NCBI GenBank assembly: GCA_943788825.1
Contig: CALSRT010000002.1
Location: 806,001-870,000 of the forward strand
Reading direction: 5' to 3'
From: UBA4582 sp002389265
GTDB taxonomy: Bacteria > Pseudomonadota > Gammaproteobacteria > Pseudomonadales > Azotimanducaceae
Length of the DNA: 64,000 nucleotides
Below the pieces are notes generated by a model. The model was not told where the DNA came from, searched no databases, and was given only the letters and a program-made list of their open reading frames with translations. A program made the position numbers and the translations under genes. Positions 25,698-34,874 of this stretch are shown here, piece after piece. The first letter of the stretch is position 1; every line of letters begins with the position of its first letter.

Positions 25698-26132
25698 ATG
25701 GCGAAAATACTTGTGCTAAACGGTCCGAACCTTAACTTACTCGGTCAGCGTGAACCGGAAGTTTATGGTCATGGGACGCTCGCTGATATCATCCAAGATC
25801 TGGTTGCTCAGGGTTTGGCAGCGGGGCATGAGATTTTGGCGGTGCAAAGTAATGCCGAGCATGAACTGATTGATCGAATTCATCAGGCCGGTACCGAGGG
25901 TATTGGCTACATTATCATTAATCCTGGTGCGCTGACTCACACCAGTATTGGTTTGCGAGATGCTTTGTTGGGGGTTGCCATTCCTTTTATCGAAATCCAT
26001 CTCTCCAATGTGCATAGCCGGGAGGAGTTTCGACATCATTCCTACTTGTCCGATGTTGCAGTAGGGGTGATTACAGGCCTCGGTGCGCAAGGTTACGGCC
26101 TGGCGCTGCAAGCGGCGATGGCGCGCCTGTAA
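25698..26132 (+). CDS. aroQ: 3-dehydroquinate dehydratase, type II
   Basis: Catalyses the third step of the shikimate pathway, dehydrating 3-dehydroquinate. The 144-residue protein has the type II signatures ILVLNGPNLNLLGQREPEVYG (catalytic Arg and Tyr), SNAEHELIDRIHQA, IINPGALTHTSIGLRDAL and FIEIHLSNVHSREEFRHHS with the catalytic His. Length is normal. In many gammaproteobacteria aroQ is followed by accB-accC and then prmA; here accB and accC are missing and prmA follows after about 300 bases. Confidence 0.96.
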   Translation: MAKILVLNGPNLNLLGQREPEVYGHGTLADIIQDLVAQGLAAGHEILAVQSNAEHELIDRIHQAGTEGIGYIIINPGALTHTSIGLRDALLGVAIPFIEIHLSNVHSREEFRHHSYLSDVAVGVITGLGAQGYGLALQAAMARL

Positions 26133-26229
26133 AGTATCAGCTGCCAGCAGCAAGGCAGTGGGCTGTTCCTTGACGCATACCGATGGCTTGAGAGTATTGG
26201 CCTGACCAAATGTCGAAGCCACCACCTAA

Positions 26230-26253
26230 AGTACATTTAACAGTACATTTAAT
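26230..26253. repeat. 12-bp direct duplication upstream of prmA
   Basis: AGTACATTTAAC at 26230-26241 is followed by AGTACATTTAAT at 26242-26253, an 11 of 12 match. It is located in the 302-base gap between aroQ and prmA. That gap has no other gene and no accB/accC remnant that I can see. Confidence 0.75.
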
Positions 26254-26434
26254 GGGGTGTTCGACGGCAAAGTGTTGGAGCATGAAGTACGGGTTTTAGG
26301 CGCAGCAAGTTGGCCCCGTTCCACAACAATAAGCGGGCAAGGTTTTGATTGGTAGCATGAGAGCTGAAATGACTTTCTTGGGTGCCAGAGACTCGAATAT
26401 TAGAATTACGAACAACATAGGATGTGAACGCACC

Positions 26435-27301
26435 GTGGAATGGAAAACCGTAGCCGTCGCTGGCACAACCGCCAGCCTGGTATTGATAGAAGATATATTT
26501 TGGGACACCGGCGCCGTCTCTGTCACGGTGATTGACGCCGAAGATCAGCCAATTTACGAGCCTGGCCCTGGCGAGGAGCCGGTTTGGGAAAATGTTATTG
26601 TGACCGGTCTGTATGCGGAGGATGTTGATATCGATGGCGTCCGTGGTCGGTTTTCTGAAGCCGGCTTTGAGTTACTTTTCGTTGAGGTCGTGGGTGATCG
26701 CATCTGGGAGCGCGAGTGGTTGACGCGATTTCACCCCATGCAGTTTGGCCAGCGTCTTTGGGTTTGCCCTTCAGGTCGCGAAGTGAATGCCGATGATGCC
26801 ATCATTATTCAGCTTGACCCCGGGCTGGCATTTGGCACGGGTACCCACGCGACCACACGATTGTGTCTTGAGTGGCTCGAAGGCAACATCGTCCCCGGCC
26901 AACAGCTGTTGGATTTTGGCTGCGGGTCAGGAATCCTCGGCATAGCGGCGCTCTTGCTTGGTGCCGATCATGTGCGGGCGATAGACAATGATCCTCAAGC
27001 GCTGGTCGCGACCCTGGATAATGCCACACGTAATCAGGTTCAAGAGCAACTATTGATCTCGATGCCGGAGGCACTGGTGGCCTCGAGTTTTGATACGGTT
27101 GTTGCCAATATCCTTGCTCAACCGTTGATTGACCTGGCGGAGCATCTTATTGCCAGCTTGAAACCCGGCGGCCACGTGTTGCTGTCTGGCATCATGGTGG
27201 GTCAAAAGGATTGGGTCAAAGCCGCATACGCGAAGCTGGAATTTGTCGCTGAGGGGGAGTTGGATGGTTGGGTTAGTCTTGCTGCCAAAAAGCCAGGTTA
27301 G
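26435..27301 (+). CDS. prmA: Ribosomal protein L11 methyltransferase
   Basis: SAM-dependent trimethylation of ribosomal protein L11. From the GTG at 26435 the protein has 288 residues. Family signatures are DAEDQPIYEPGPGEEPVW, WEREWLTRFHPMQFGQRLWVCP, LDPGLAFGTGTHATTRLCLEWL, the SAM site LLDFGCGSGILGIAALLLG, and VVANILAQPLIDLA. The frame is open 90 bases further upstream (from 26345), but those residues do not fit the family. A possible ribosome binding site AGGA is 12 bases from the GTG. It is 3 bases upstream of the next gene, so the two are an operon. Confidence 0.92.
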   Translation: MEWKTVAVAGTTASLVLIEDIFWDTGAVSVTVIDAEDQPIYEPGPGEEPVWENVIVTGLYAEDVDIDGVRGRFSEAGFELLFVEVVGDRIWEREWLTRFHPMQFGQRLWVCPSGREVNADDAIIIQLDPGLAFGTGTHATTRLCLEWLEGNIVPGQQLLDFGCGSGILGIAALLLGADHVRAIDNDPQALVATLDNATRNQVQEQLLISMPEALVASSFDTVVANILAQPLIDLAEHLIASLKPGGHVLLSGIMVGQKDWVKAAYAKLEFVAEGELDGWVSLAAKKPG

Positions 27302-27304
27302 CCT

Positions 27305-28432
27305 GTGAGTTCCGTGGATAATATAACCCGCTGTCCGCGCTGCCAGACGTCCTTTCGAGTGACCGGTGTGCAGCTGAACGCGGCGGGTGGCGCTGTTCGC
27401 TGCGGCTCCTGTCTGGAAGTATTTCAGGCAAGCGCCTATTTATTGGATCCCAAGGGTGAGGCTGACATGGACGACACGGTCGCTGCCATTGGTGATTCTG
27501 TGGCGGACGACGAGGAGGCTGTAGCGGCGCCGAATGGTGCCCATACGCTAAGCCCTGAATCGGCTGACGGAGACGGAATCCCGTTGGCGTTGGTGAGCGA
27601 TGTCCTAAACGATGAGAATGTTGCCGGCGGCACCGAAAACCCTGCCTTAGAAGAGGCTGTTGTTGAGGTGGCCGATATTGTCACTGGCGTGAAAGTTGTT
27701 GATAGTCTCGACGACGACATGCTGGACAGTGACGAATACTGGTCTGAGGAGGAGGCAACGCACGCCGGCCCCGGGCTCTCTGACGATGACATGTTGGATG
27801 TCGTGGCGGAGAGAGGGGATGAGACTGTTCAATCATTACTAGAGACGGTGGCAGATGCCGAGCCAGACACGCCGGATCAGAGTGAGCTGCAGAGTTTGGC
27901 TTTTGAGTCATTGGACCCTGCGGAGATCTTCGGCGACCCAGAGGCGCCGAGCGTATTGCGCCAATGGCCCTGGGCGCTTGGCGCGCTGTTGCTGCTCTTG
28001 GTCCTCGGGGCACAATATACCTGGTCTGCGAAGGACCGCCTGGCGCAAAACGTAACAATAAGACCTTACTATCAGCAGTTTTGTCGGTATGTTGGTTGCC
28101 AGCTTAAGACCTATCAAAACAGCGCTGTTCTGGCCACCACCGATTTGGTCGTGCGCAGCCATCCGACAATACCGAATGCTCTGAAGGTCGACGCGATCAT
28201 CAAAAATGCGGGGGCCTTTGGCCAATTATTTCCAAACCTGACATTATCCTTCGTCGACGTTAACGGTGCGCGCGTCGCCCAACGGACGTTTAAGCCGGCA
28301 GACTATCTTGCAGGAGAGTTGGTGGGGTTGCGATATATTTCCGCTTATACGGAGGTTCGGTTTTCGTTGGCGATCGTCGATCCAGGTAAAGCCGCGCTGA
28401 GCTATCGTCTGACCATTGAGCCCGCTTCGTGA
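27305..28432 (+). CDS. Zinc-ribbon and DUF3426 domain membrane protein
   Basis: A 375-residue protein starting with a GTG. The N-terminus is an MJ0042-type zinc ribbon, CPRCQTSFRVT...RCGSCLEVF, with four Cys at about residues 10, 13, 32 and 35. A long acidic, low-complexity segment (about 50-215) follows, then a transmembrane helix at about 225-243 (WALGALLLLLVLGAQY), and a C-terminal periplasmic DUF3426 domain with the CRYVGCQL and NRT-like IKNAGAFGQLFPNL motifs. The role of the family is not known. It is commonly downstream of prmA, as here. Confidence 0.85.
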   Translation: MSSVDNITRCPRCQTSFRVTGVQLNAAGGAVRCGSCLEVFQASAYLLDPKGEADMDDTVAAIGDSVADDEEAVAAPNGAHTLSPESADGDGIPLALVSDVLNDENVAGGTENPALEEAVVEVADIVTGVKVVDSLDDDMLDSDEYWSEEEATHAGPGLSDDDMLDVVAERGDETVQSLLETVADAEPDTPDQSELQSLAFESLDPAEIFGDPEAPSVLRQWPWALGALLLLLVLGAQYTWSAKDRLAQNVTIRPYYQQFCRYVGCQLKTYQNSAVLATTDLVVRSHPTIPNALKVDAIIKNAGAFGQLFPNLTLSFVDVNGARVAQRTFKPADYLAGELVGLRYISAYTEVRFSLAIVDPGKAALSYRLTIEPAS

Positions 28433-28491
28433 TTGATCCTGGATTACGGTAAGATATCGAGCTTTGACTCAAAACGACCGATGGAAAGTCT

Positions 28492-29463
28492 ATGTTAACG
28501 ATCGGGCCTCATCAGCACGCCAGTCAAGTGATCATCGCACCTATGGCCGGTGTGACAGATAAGCCGTATCGAAATATGTGCCGAGAATTCGGGGCGCACT
28601 GGATGGTGTCTGAAATGATCACCAGCGATGTTCGCTTGTGGAAGTCCGTGAAATCCCGTCAGCGCCTTGCCTATCATGATGAGCCGGGGCCGCGCTGGAT
28701 TCAGATTGCCGGTGCAGAGCCTGAGATGATGGCTGAAGCCGCGAGTTTGAATCAGGGTCGCGGGGCTCAAATTATTGATATCAATATGGGTTGCCCGGCC
28801 AAAAAAGTCTGTAATAAACAAGCGGGCTCAGCTTTGCTGCGGGACGAAAAGCTGGTGGCTAAGATTCTTGAGGCTGTGGTGGCCGCCGTTGACGTCCCGG
28901 TAACCCTCAAGATTCGGCTCGGCTGGTGCAAAGAAACCCAAAATGCGCCAACGATCGCGCGAATTGCTGAGTCCGCAGGAGTGTCGCTTTTGACCGTACA
29001 CGGCCGAACGCGCGCCTGTAAATTTGCAGGGGATGTTGATTATCAGGCGATTGCCGGTGTTGTTGATGCGGTTAGCATCCCTGTGGTTGCCAATGGCGAT
29101 ATTGATTCAGCGCAGAAGGCTCGTGTCGTGCTAGATCAGACTGGTGCAGCGGCTGTCATGTTGGGTCGGGCAACTCAGGGTCATCCTTGGCTTGCGGCAA
29201 CGGTGGATCATTACCTGCGAACGGGAGAAATGAAAATAAATCCCGTAGATAGTGAGATAAAACGCGCGCTGATCGTACACGTAGGAGACCTTGTACAATT
29301 TTACGGCGAGGTGCTTGGAGCCCGTATTGCTAGGAAACACGTGGGATGGTACCTCTCGGGTCGAGTAAGCGTTGAATTTATGCGTAAGTTCAATGGCTTG
29401 CAGTCGGCTGAGGAACAGGTGGAAGCAATAATCGAGGCATTCTTGGAAGAGATGGCGGCTTAA
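28492..29463 (+). CDS. dusB: tRNA-dihydrouridine synthase B
   Basis: FMN-dependent reduction of a uridine in the tRNA D-loop. The 323-residue protein has APMAGVTDKPYRNMCREFGA at the N-terminus, EMITSDVRLW, DINMGCPAKKVCNKQAGSAL with the catalytic Cys, TLKIRLGW and VHGRTRACKFAGDVDY. The helical C-terminal domain is complete. It is co-transcribed with fis 19 bases downstream, the classic dusB-fis arrangement of gammaproteobacteria. Confidence 0.96.
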   Translation: MLTIGPHQHASQVIIAPMAGVTDKPYRNMCREFGAHWMVSEMITSDVRLWKSVKSRQRLAYHDEPGPRWIQIAGAEPEMMAEAASLNQGRGAQIIDINMGCPAKKVCNKQAGSALLRDEKLVAKILEAVVAAVDVPVTLKIRLGWCKETQNAPTIARIAESAGVSLLTVHGRTRACKFAGDVDYQAIAGVVDAVSIPVVANGDIDSAQKARVVLDQTGAAAVMLGRATQGHPWLAATVDHYLRTGEMKINPVDSEIKRALIVHVGDLVQFYGEVLGARIARKHVGWYLSGRVSVEFMRKFNGLQSAEEQVEAIIEAFLEEMAA

Positions 29464-29482
29464 ACCGGTGGAGGTACCATAT

Positions 29483-29800
29483 ATGTCGATACACGAAGAG
29501 TCAGAAAAGAACACGCAAACTAGCAGCCGAATGAGCGACGTGATTGAGGGTTATAACGCGGGTGCTGAGGCAGAACCCCTGTTAAGTCATTCGGTGACGG
29601 CGTCGGTTAAGGCCTATATCAGGGCGATGGACGACCAGCCATTATCTGATTTATACGAACTGGTGATGTGCGAGGTTGAAATGCCGCTATTGACATGCGT
29701 TTTGCGTCACACCCGACAGAACCAGAGTCTGACCGCAGAAATTCTCGGCCTAAACCGCGGTACTTTGCGGAAAAAAATGAAAAAGTACGGCATGTTGTAG
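29483..29800 (+). CDS. fis: DNA-binding protein Fis
   Basis: Nucleoid-associated DNA-bending protein and growth-phase regulator. From the ATG at 29483 the protein has 105 residues, and GGAGGT at 29470-29475 fits as its ribosome binding site. An upstream in-frame GTG is inside that site and is less likely. The C-terminus is a helix-turn-helix of the Fis/NtrC type, TAEILGLNRGTLRKKMKKYG. The N-terminus is a little longer than in E. coli Fis (98 residues). A rho-independent terminator follows. Confidence 0.94.
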   Translation: MSIHEESEKNTQTSSRMSDVIEGYNAGAEAEPLLSHSVTASVKAYIRAMDDQPLSDLYELVMCEVEMPLLTCVLRHTRQNQSLTAEILGLNRGTLRKKMKKYGML

Positions 29801-29860
29801 GCGTGTACGTTAGCCTGGCAATTCCAATTTAGCGGGTAGGTGTGTAAAATATTTGGATTA

Positions 29861-29887
29861 AAAAAAGGACGGGTAACCGTCCTTTTT
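29861..29887 (+). terminator. Rho-independent terminator after dusB-fis
   Basis: The stem GGACGG/CCGTCC around a GTAA loop (29867-29882) is flanked by seven A on the left and five T on the right. It lies about 65 bases after the fis stop and insulates the purH gene. Confidence 0.9.
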
Positions 29888-29891
29888 GCAT

Positions 29892-29936
29892 TTCAGTGTT
29901 TTATTTTGCAGTGTTTTGTTTTGCAGTCTTTTTGTT
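29892..29936. repeat. 15-bp imperfect tandem repeat, three copies
   Basis: Units TTCAGTGTTTTATTT, TGCAGTGTTTTGTTT and TGCAGTCTTTTTGTT follow one another directly. They lie between the fis terminator and purH, in the purH upstream region. Confidence 0.75.
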
Positions 29937-29973
29937 TGTTAGTCAATGATGATTATGGCGTCGAAGATAACCT

Positions 29974-31575
29974 ATGAATAATTATAAAATCAATACAGCG
30001 CTTCTCAGCGTCTCAGATAAATCCGGCCTGTTAGCGTTAGCCCAGGCACTTTCAGGTTATGGCGTTCAAATGCTGTCTACCGGTGGTACTCACAAGCTGC
30101 TGCACGACAATGGCGTGAGTGTTCAGGAGGTCTCGGACTATACGGGTTTCCCTGAGATGATGGATGGCCGGGTGAAAACCCTGCATCCGAAGATTCATGG
30201 TGGTCTGTTGGGGCGACGCGAGGCAGATGGTAGTGGTATTGATACCGCTGTGATGCAGGCCCATGGTATTCAAGCGATTGATCTTGTGATTGTGAATTTG
30301 TATCCGTTTGAGCAAACCATCAAAAAGCCTGGCAGCACTTTTGCCGAGGCCATTGAAAATATCGATATCGGTGGTCCCGCCATGCTGCGCTCCGCAGCTA
30401 AGAATTTTGCCAGTGTGGCCGTTGTTGTGGATGTGGCTGATTACTCGCTTATTCTTGAAGAGATGGCGCAATCCGATGGCTGTATCTCCTACGCCACTCG
30501 ATTTCGACTGGCCGTCAAAACCTTCGAGCATGTTGCTCGCTACGATGCGGCGATCAGTAATTATCTCGGCAGTATTCAGCCCGACTCCGAGGCGCGGTTG
30601 CAGTTCCCGCAAACCATGACCCTGCAGTACAGTCTTAAGCAAGGCATGCGCTATGGTGAAAATCCGCACCAGGCAGCGGCTTTTTACGTTTCGGCAGAGG
30701 CGGGTATGGGCAGTGTGGCGGGGGCCAACCAACTGCAGGGTAAAGCGCTGTCGTTTAACAATGTCGCCGATACAGATGCCGCATTGGAATGCGTGCGAGC
30801 TTTTGCGGAGCCAGCTTGTGTCATCGTCAAGCATGCTAATCCTTGTGGGGTTGCCGTGGCCGAGGACTTACTGTTGGCATACCAACACGCCTTCGCGACG
30901 GATCCGACTTCAGCCTTTGGCGGTATTATTGCCTTCAATCGCCCGGTCACTTTGGCGGTCGCGACGGACATTGTTGACAAGCAATTCGTTGAAGTGGTTA
31001 TCGCCCCTTCTATTGATGCCGATGCGCTGGCGGTGTTTGCGAAGAAGAAAAATGTCAGAGTGCTGGCCTGTGGTGATCTGTCGATGGATCGAACCGGTGA
31101 ACTGAGTATCAAGCAGGTTTTGGGTGGCCTCTTAGTTCAGGAAAGTGATCTGGCCTTGGTGAATGCCGTGCAAGGCGAGTCAGATCTGCAGGTTGTCAGC
31201 GAACGCCAGCCCACTGACGAAGAACGTCGGGATCTGATGTTTGCCTGGACCGTTGCGAAATACGTTAAATCCAATGCGATTGTCTATGCGAGCGATAATC
31301 GAACGATCGGTGTCGGTGCGGGACAAATGAGCCGTGTTTATAGCGCGAAGATCGCCGGTATCAAGGCGGCAGACGAAGGCCTCGTGGTACCTGGGTCAGT
31401 GATGGCATCTGATGCATTCTTCCCCTTTCGAGACGGCATAGATGCGGCGGCGGCGGCAGGTATTACCGCCGTGATCCAGCCCGGTGGCTCGGTCCGAGAT
31501 GACGAGGTTATCCTTGCTGCCAACGAGGCAGGTATGGCGATGATATTTACGGGCATGCGACATTTTCGCCACTAG
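29974..31575 (+). CDS. purH: Bifunctional AICAR transformylase/IMP cyclohydrolase
   Basis: Catalyses the last two steps of IMP synthesis. The 533-residue protein has an N-terminal MGS-like cyclohydrolase domain (ALLSVSDKSGLLALAQAL, MLSTGGTHKLL, MMDGRVKTLHPKIHGG) and a C-terminal formyltransferase domain with RYGENPHQAAAFY, IVKHANPCGVAVAED, SAFGGIIAFN and SDAFFPFRDG. It is complete. It is followed by purD 43 bases downstream, the usual purHD operon. No PurR-like operator was recognised in the short upstream region. Confidence 0.97.
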   Translation: MNNYKINTALLSVSDKSGLLALAQALSGYGVQMLSTGGTHKLLHDNGVSVQEVSDYTGFPEMMDGRVKTLHPKIHGGLLGRREADGSGIDTAVMQAHGIQAIDLVIVNLYPFEQTIKKPGSTFAEAIENIDIGGPAMLRSAAKNFASVAVVVDVADYSLILEEMAQSDGCISYATRFRLAVKTFEHVARYDAAISNYLGSIQPDSEARLQFPQTMTLQYSLKQGMRYGENPHQAAAFYVSAEAGMGSVAGANQLQGKALSFNNVADTDAALECVRAFAEPACVIVKHANPCGVAVAEDLLLAYQHAFATDPTSAFGGIIAFNRPVTLAVATDIVDKQFVEVVIAPSIDADALAVFAKKKNVRVLACGDLSMDRTGELSIKQVLGGLLVQESDLALVNAVQGESDLQVVSERQPTDEERRDLMFAWTVAKYVKSNAIVYASDNRTIGVGAGQMSRVYSAKIAGIKAADEGLVVPGSVMASDAFFPFRDGIDAAAAAGITAVIQPGGSVRDDEVILAANEAGMAMIFTGMRHFRH

Positions 31576-31618
31576 ATTATGGCTTGATTAACGGTTCTTT
31601 CAAGACAAAGGTAAATTA

Positions 31619-32908
31619 ATGAAAATCCTGATCACGGGTAGCGGTGGACGAGAACATGCGCTGGCTTGGCGAGTGGCTCAGTCAGAGCTAGTCGAACGAG
31701 TTTACGTTGCGCCCGGCAATGCCGGTACCGCCGCAGACCACAAGTTATGCAATGTCGATATTGATATCATGGACTTCGCGGCACAGATTCAGTTCGCTCA
31801 AGATAACGATATCGATCTTACAATCATTGGTCCAGAGGCGCCCTTGGTTGCCGGTGTTGTCGATCAATTTCGAGCGGCGGGTCTGCCTTGTTTTGGTCCG
31901 GATCAAGGTGCGGCTCAACTCGAGGGCTCGAAGAGTTTCACCAAAGACTTTCTCGCCAGGCATAAGATTCCGACGGCGGCCTATGGCAGCTTCGTCGAGC
32001 CAGCGGCCGCCATTGCCTTTGCTCAGCAGATGTCAACGCCCATCGTGATCAAGGCCGATGGTCTGGCCGCTGGAAAGGGTGTCGTCATCGCGCAGACCCA
32101 GGCGGAAGCACAAGCCACGATCACCGATATGCTCAGCGGCAATGCGTTTGGGGCCGCGGGATCGCGGGTAGTCATTGAAGAATTTTTGGTGGGTGAAGAA
32201 GCCAGTTTCATCGTCATCGCCGACGGTGAGACCTTCCTGGATTTCGCCACGTCCCAGGATCATAAGGCCGCGTTTGATGGCGACCAAGGGCCTAACACCG
32301 GCGGTATGGGGGCATACTCGCCCGCACCCGTGGTGACGCCGGAGGTTCATCAAAGGATCATCGATCAGGTCATTCAGCCGACGCTGGATGGTATGGCCGA
32401 AGACGGATATCCATATACCGGATTTTTGTACGCGGGTCTGATGATTGACGCCGCAGGTCAACCCAGCGTGATTGAATTCAACTGTCGGTTCGGGGATCCA
32501 GAGACTCAGCCCGTGATGATGCGCATGCAATCAGACTTGGCGAAACTTTGTCTGGCGGCCTTAGACGGCGACTTGATCAATCATGTGCTCGAGTTCGATG
32601 ACCAAGTGGCATTGACAGTGGTCATGGCTGCTGGCGGTTATCCGGACAAGTATACCAGCGGTGATGAAATCACGGGCATCGCGGCTGCCGATGAACTGGG
32701 TAAAGTCTTTCATGCTGGCACGCGCCTGGCGGCTGGTAAGGTCGTGACCAGTGGCGGCCGGGTCCTGGGTGTCACTGCAACAGGGCAGTCGGTGCTTGAG
32801 GCGCAGCAGCGCGCCTATGCGATGGTAGAAAAAATTCAATTCGCCAAGGCCCAGTACCGAACAGATATCGGCTATCGAGCGATTGCCCGTGAACAAGACG
32901 CGAACTAG
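31619..32908 (+). CDS. purD: Phosphoribosylamine--glycine ligase
   Basis: ATP-grasp enzyme that joins glycine to phosphoribosylamine early in purine synthesis. The 429-residue protein has ILITGSGGREHALAW at the N-terminus, IGPEAPLVAGVVD, the nucleotide-binding loops VIKADGLAAGKGVVIA and VVIEEFLVGEEASFI, and the conserved DHKAAFDGDQGPNTGGMGAY and EFNCRFGDPETQPV. AAGG just before the ATG serves as a ribosome binding site. It is convergent with cca, which ends 13 bases away. Confidence 0.97.
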   Translation: MKILITGSGGREHALAWRVAQSELVERVYVAPGNAGTAADHKLCNVDIDIMDFAAQIQFAQDNDIDLTIIGPEAPLVAGVVDQFRAAGLPCFGPDQGAAQLEGSKSFTKDFLARHKIPTAAYGSFVEPAAAIAFAQQMSTPIVIKADGLAAGKGVVIAQTQAEAQATITDMLSGNAFGAAGSRVVIEEFLVGEEASFIVIADGETFLDFATSQDHKAAFDGDQGPNTGGMGAYSPAPVVTPEVHQRIIDQVIQPTLDGMAEDGYPYTGFLYAGLMIDAAGQPSVIEFNCRFGDPETQPVMMRMQSDLAKLCLAALDGDLINHVLEFDDQVALTVVMAAGGYPDKYTSGDEITGIAAADELGKVFHAGTRLAAGKVVTSGGRVLGVTATGQSVLEAQQRAYAMVEKIQFAKAQYRTDIGYRAIAREQDAN

Positions 32909-32921
32909 CCTGGAAAGGCGG

Positions 32922-34064
32922 CTAGTGGTTGATTAGCTCGGCGAGTACTGTCTTGATTCTGGTGAGTTGCAGCGCGCGCATGGCCTGACTGATAGCCGGG
33001 CCTTGCAAGCCGTCTGGCAGCTCGCTGGCACTGACGCTGGTGCAGGCTTGATGCAGTTGTTGCCACCGCGCCAACAACGTCTTTGAGGTCAGTGGCTGGG
33101 CTTCGCCGCTTGTGGCCAGCAAGGCGCTGACGGCCATAAATTGATTGAAACGTTCGTGGCGTCGAAAAGCATCCAGCTGCGTAAAAAAACCCAGAATATC
33201 TTCGGCATTTAGATTGGCCAAGGTTAGCCAGGTGGCATAGCCCTGGCTGACCTGAACGGCCAGTTCAGTATAACGATTGGGTGCTTTGAGAGCTTTCGAG
33301 CGGGCCTTGGTCACGTCTGCGGGGATATTCAAGAACAGTGCCGCGTAGCGATATTCAGGGCGGTCGGTGATTTCACTCAGGCGCGCCAAGTGGCTGAAGT
33401 CGGAGAGCTCAGGCCATAGATCGCGGTGGGCGCCGAGGGTCTGCAAAAGCTCGAAAAACGCACCGGGCGTCGGCGCTTTCAAGGCCTTCTCACATTCCAT
33501 AAAGACCCGCTCTGGTGTTAGTTCTCGAAGATCGCCATGGTCAACCATGTCCTGCATGAGCGCCATCGTTTCGGTGGCGACTTGAAATCCCAAGTGAGCA
33601 AAGCGCGCCATAAATCGAGCCACTCGAAGAATGCGCAAGGGGTCCTCGGCGAAGGCCGCGGAGACGTGTCGCAGTAGCCTGGCTTGCAAATCATCGAGCC
33701 CGCCATAGGGATCAATTAGATTGCCGTCACTGTCCTCGGCGATAGCGTTGATAGTCAAATCGCGGCGAGCCAGGTCTTGCTCGAGAGTTACCGCCTCATT
33801 GGCGTCACAAATAAACCCGCGGTGACCCTGGCCACTCTTCCGTTCGGTACGCGCCAGGGCATATTCTTCCTGGGTTCTTGGGTGAAGGAAGACTGGAAAG
33901 TCTTTGCCTACCGAGCGGTAGCCCAGTTGGGTCAGTTGCTCAGCGGTGGCGCCAACCACGACCCAGTCCCGCTCCACAACCACAAGGTCAAGAAGTCTGT
34001 CGCGAACGGCGCCGCCTACAAGATAAGTCTCCAATGAATCGTCTCGCTCGGGTTGATTGGTCAT
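32922..34064 (-). CDS. cca: CCA tRNA nucleotidyltransferase
   Basis: Adds or repairs the 3' CCA of tRNAs. The 380-residue protein carries the class II nucleotidyltransferase motifs LVGGAVRDRLLDL, DWVVVGATAEQL, the base-flipping ARRDLTINAIAED, DPYGGLDDLQ and EDPLRILRVARFMAR. It lacks the C-terminal HD phosphohydrolase of the E. coli enzyme, as in the shorter Pseudomonas-type enzymes. The start overlaps the apaH stop by 4 bases, and it is the last gene of the lptD operon. Confidence 0.94.
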   Translation of the reverse strand: MTNQPERDDSLETYLVGGAVRDRLLDLVVVERDWVVVGATAEQLTQLGYRSVGKDFPVFLHPRTQEEYALARTERKSGQGHRGFICDANEAVTLEQDLARRDLTINAIAEDSDGNLIDPYGGLDDLQARLLRHVSAAFAEDPLRILRVARFMARFAHLGFQVATETMALMQDMVDHGDLRELTPERVFMECEKALKAPTPGAFFELLQTLGAHRDLWPELSDFSHLARLSEITDRPEYRYAALFLNIPADVTKARSKALKAPNRYTELAVQVSQGYATWLTLANLNAEDILGFFTQLDAFRRHERFNQFMAVSALLATSGEAQPLTSKTLLARWQQLHQACTSVSASELPDGLQGPAISQAMRALQLTRIKTVLAELINH

Positions 34065-34870
34065 GGATGTTTACGCCGCGCAGGCACTGCAGTGATCTTA
34101 CCATCATCGAGCCGTAGTGCGGTCAGCGACCGTCCCCAGACACACCCAGTGTCCAGCGCAACGGCTGAATCAAGGCCTGTCTCGCCGTTGAGTGCCGCCC
34201 AGTGGCCGAACAAAATCTTGATTGACGGATCACTCCGGGGAAAGCTGAACCAAGGCGCAAAGCCGGCTGGGGCTTGCTCTGTCTTGTGCTGTAACTCGAG
34301 TTCACCCGCCGCAGTACAATAGCGTAACCGGGTGAAGTAGTTGGTAATCAGTCGCAGTCTGGGTGGGCCTGTCAGGGCATCTGACCAGACGTGGGGTTCG
34401 TTACCATACATTTGCGCGAGAAAGTCGACGAAGTCTGGCCCGGTGAGCGCTGCTTGAATCTCTTGGGCGCGATCCAGGCAGGTTTGAACATCCCAGATCG
34501 GCGGGAGCCCCGCATGCACCAGCACGCAGCGATTCGCTGGGTCGACGTAAAGCAGCGGTTGATGCCTGAGCCAATCAATGATGCCGGCTAAGTCGGCAGA
34601 GCTCAGCAGATCGTCGAAGGTATCGCCTGGGCTGGCAGTCTGACTACCGACTGCCACTGCGAGAAAGTGCAGGTCGTGGTTGCCCAGGACTACTTGGGTA
34701 TTTGGCAGTTGCCGGATGAAGTTAATGACCTCGAGATTCTTGGGTCCGCGGTTGATCAAATCTCCAAGAAACCAGGCTGAGTCTTGCTGCGGTTTGAACT
34801 TGACCTTGTTCAATAGATCGGTCAGCTCATCAAAACAACCCTGGACGTCACCGATCACATAGATACTCAA
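34061..34870 (-). CDS. apaH: Bis(5'-nucleosyl)-tetraphosphatase, symmetrical
   Basis: Hydrolyses Ap4A to two ADP. From a TTG at 34870 the protein has 269 residues, starting SIYVIGDVQGCFDELTDLL. Metallophosphatase motifs are GDVQG, WFLGDLINRGP (GDxxxRG), VVLGNHDLHF (GNHD) and VLVHAGLPPIW. The frame extends 22 codons upstream into rsmA, but those residues do not fit the family; the TTG lies 4 bases after the rsmA stop. E. coli and Pseudomonas have apaG between rsmA and apaH; it is missing here. Confidence 0.93.
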   Translation of the reverse strand: MSIYVIGDVQGCFDELTDLLNKVKFKPQQDSAWFLGDLINRGPKNLEVINFIRQLPNTQVVLGNHDLHFLAVAVGSQTASPGDTFDDLLSSADLAGIIDWLRHQPLLYVDPANRCVLVHAGLPPIWDVQTCLDRAQEIQAALTGPDFVDFLAQMYGNEPHVWSDALTGPPRLRLITNYFTRLRYCTAAGELELQHKTEQAPAGFAPWFSFPRSDPSIKILFGHWAALNGETGLDSAVALDTGCVWGRSLTALRLDDGKITAVPARRKHP

Positions 34871-34874
34871 GGGC

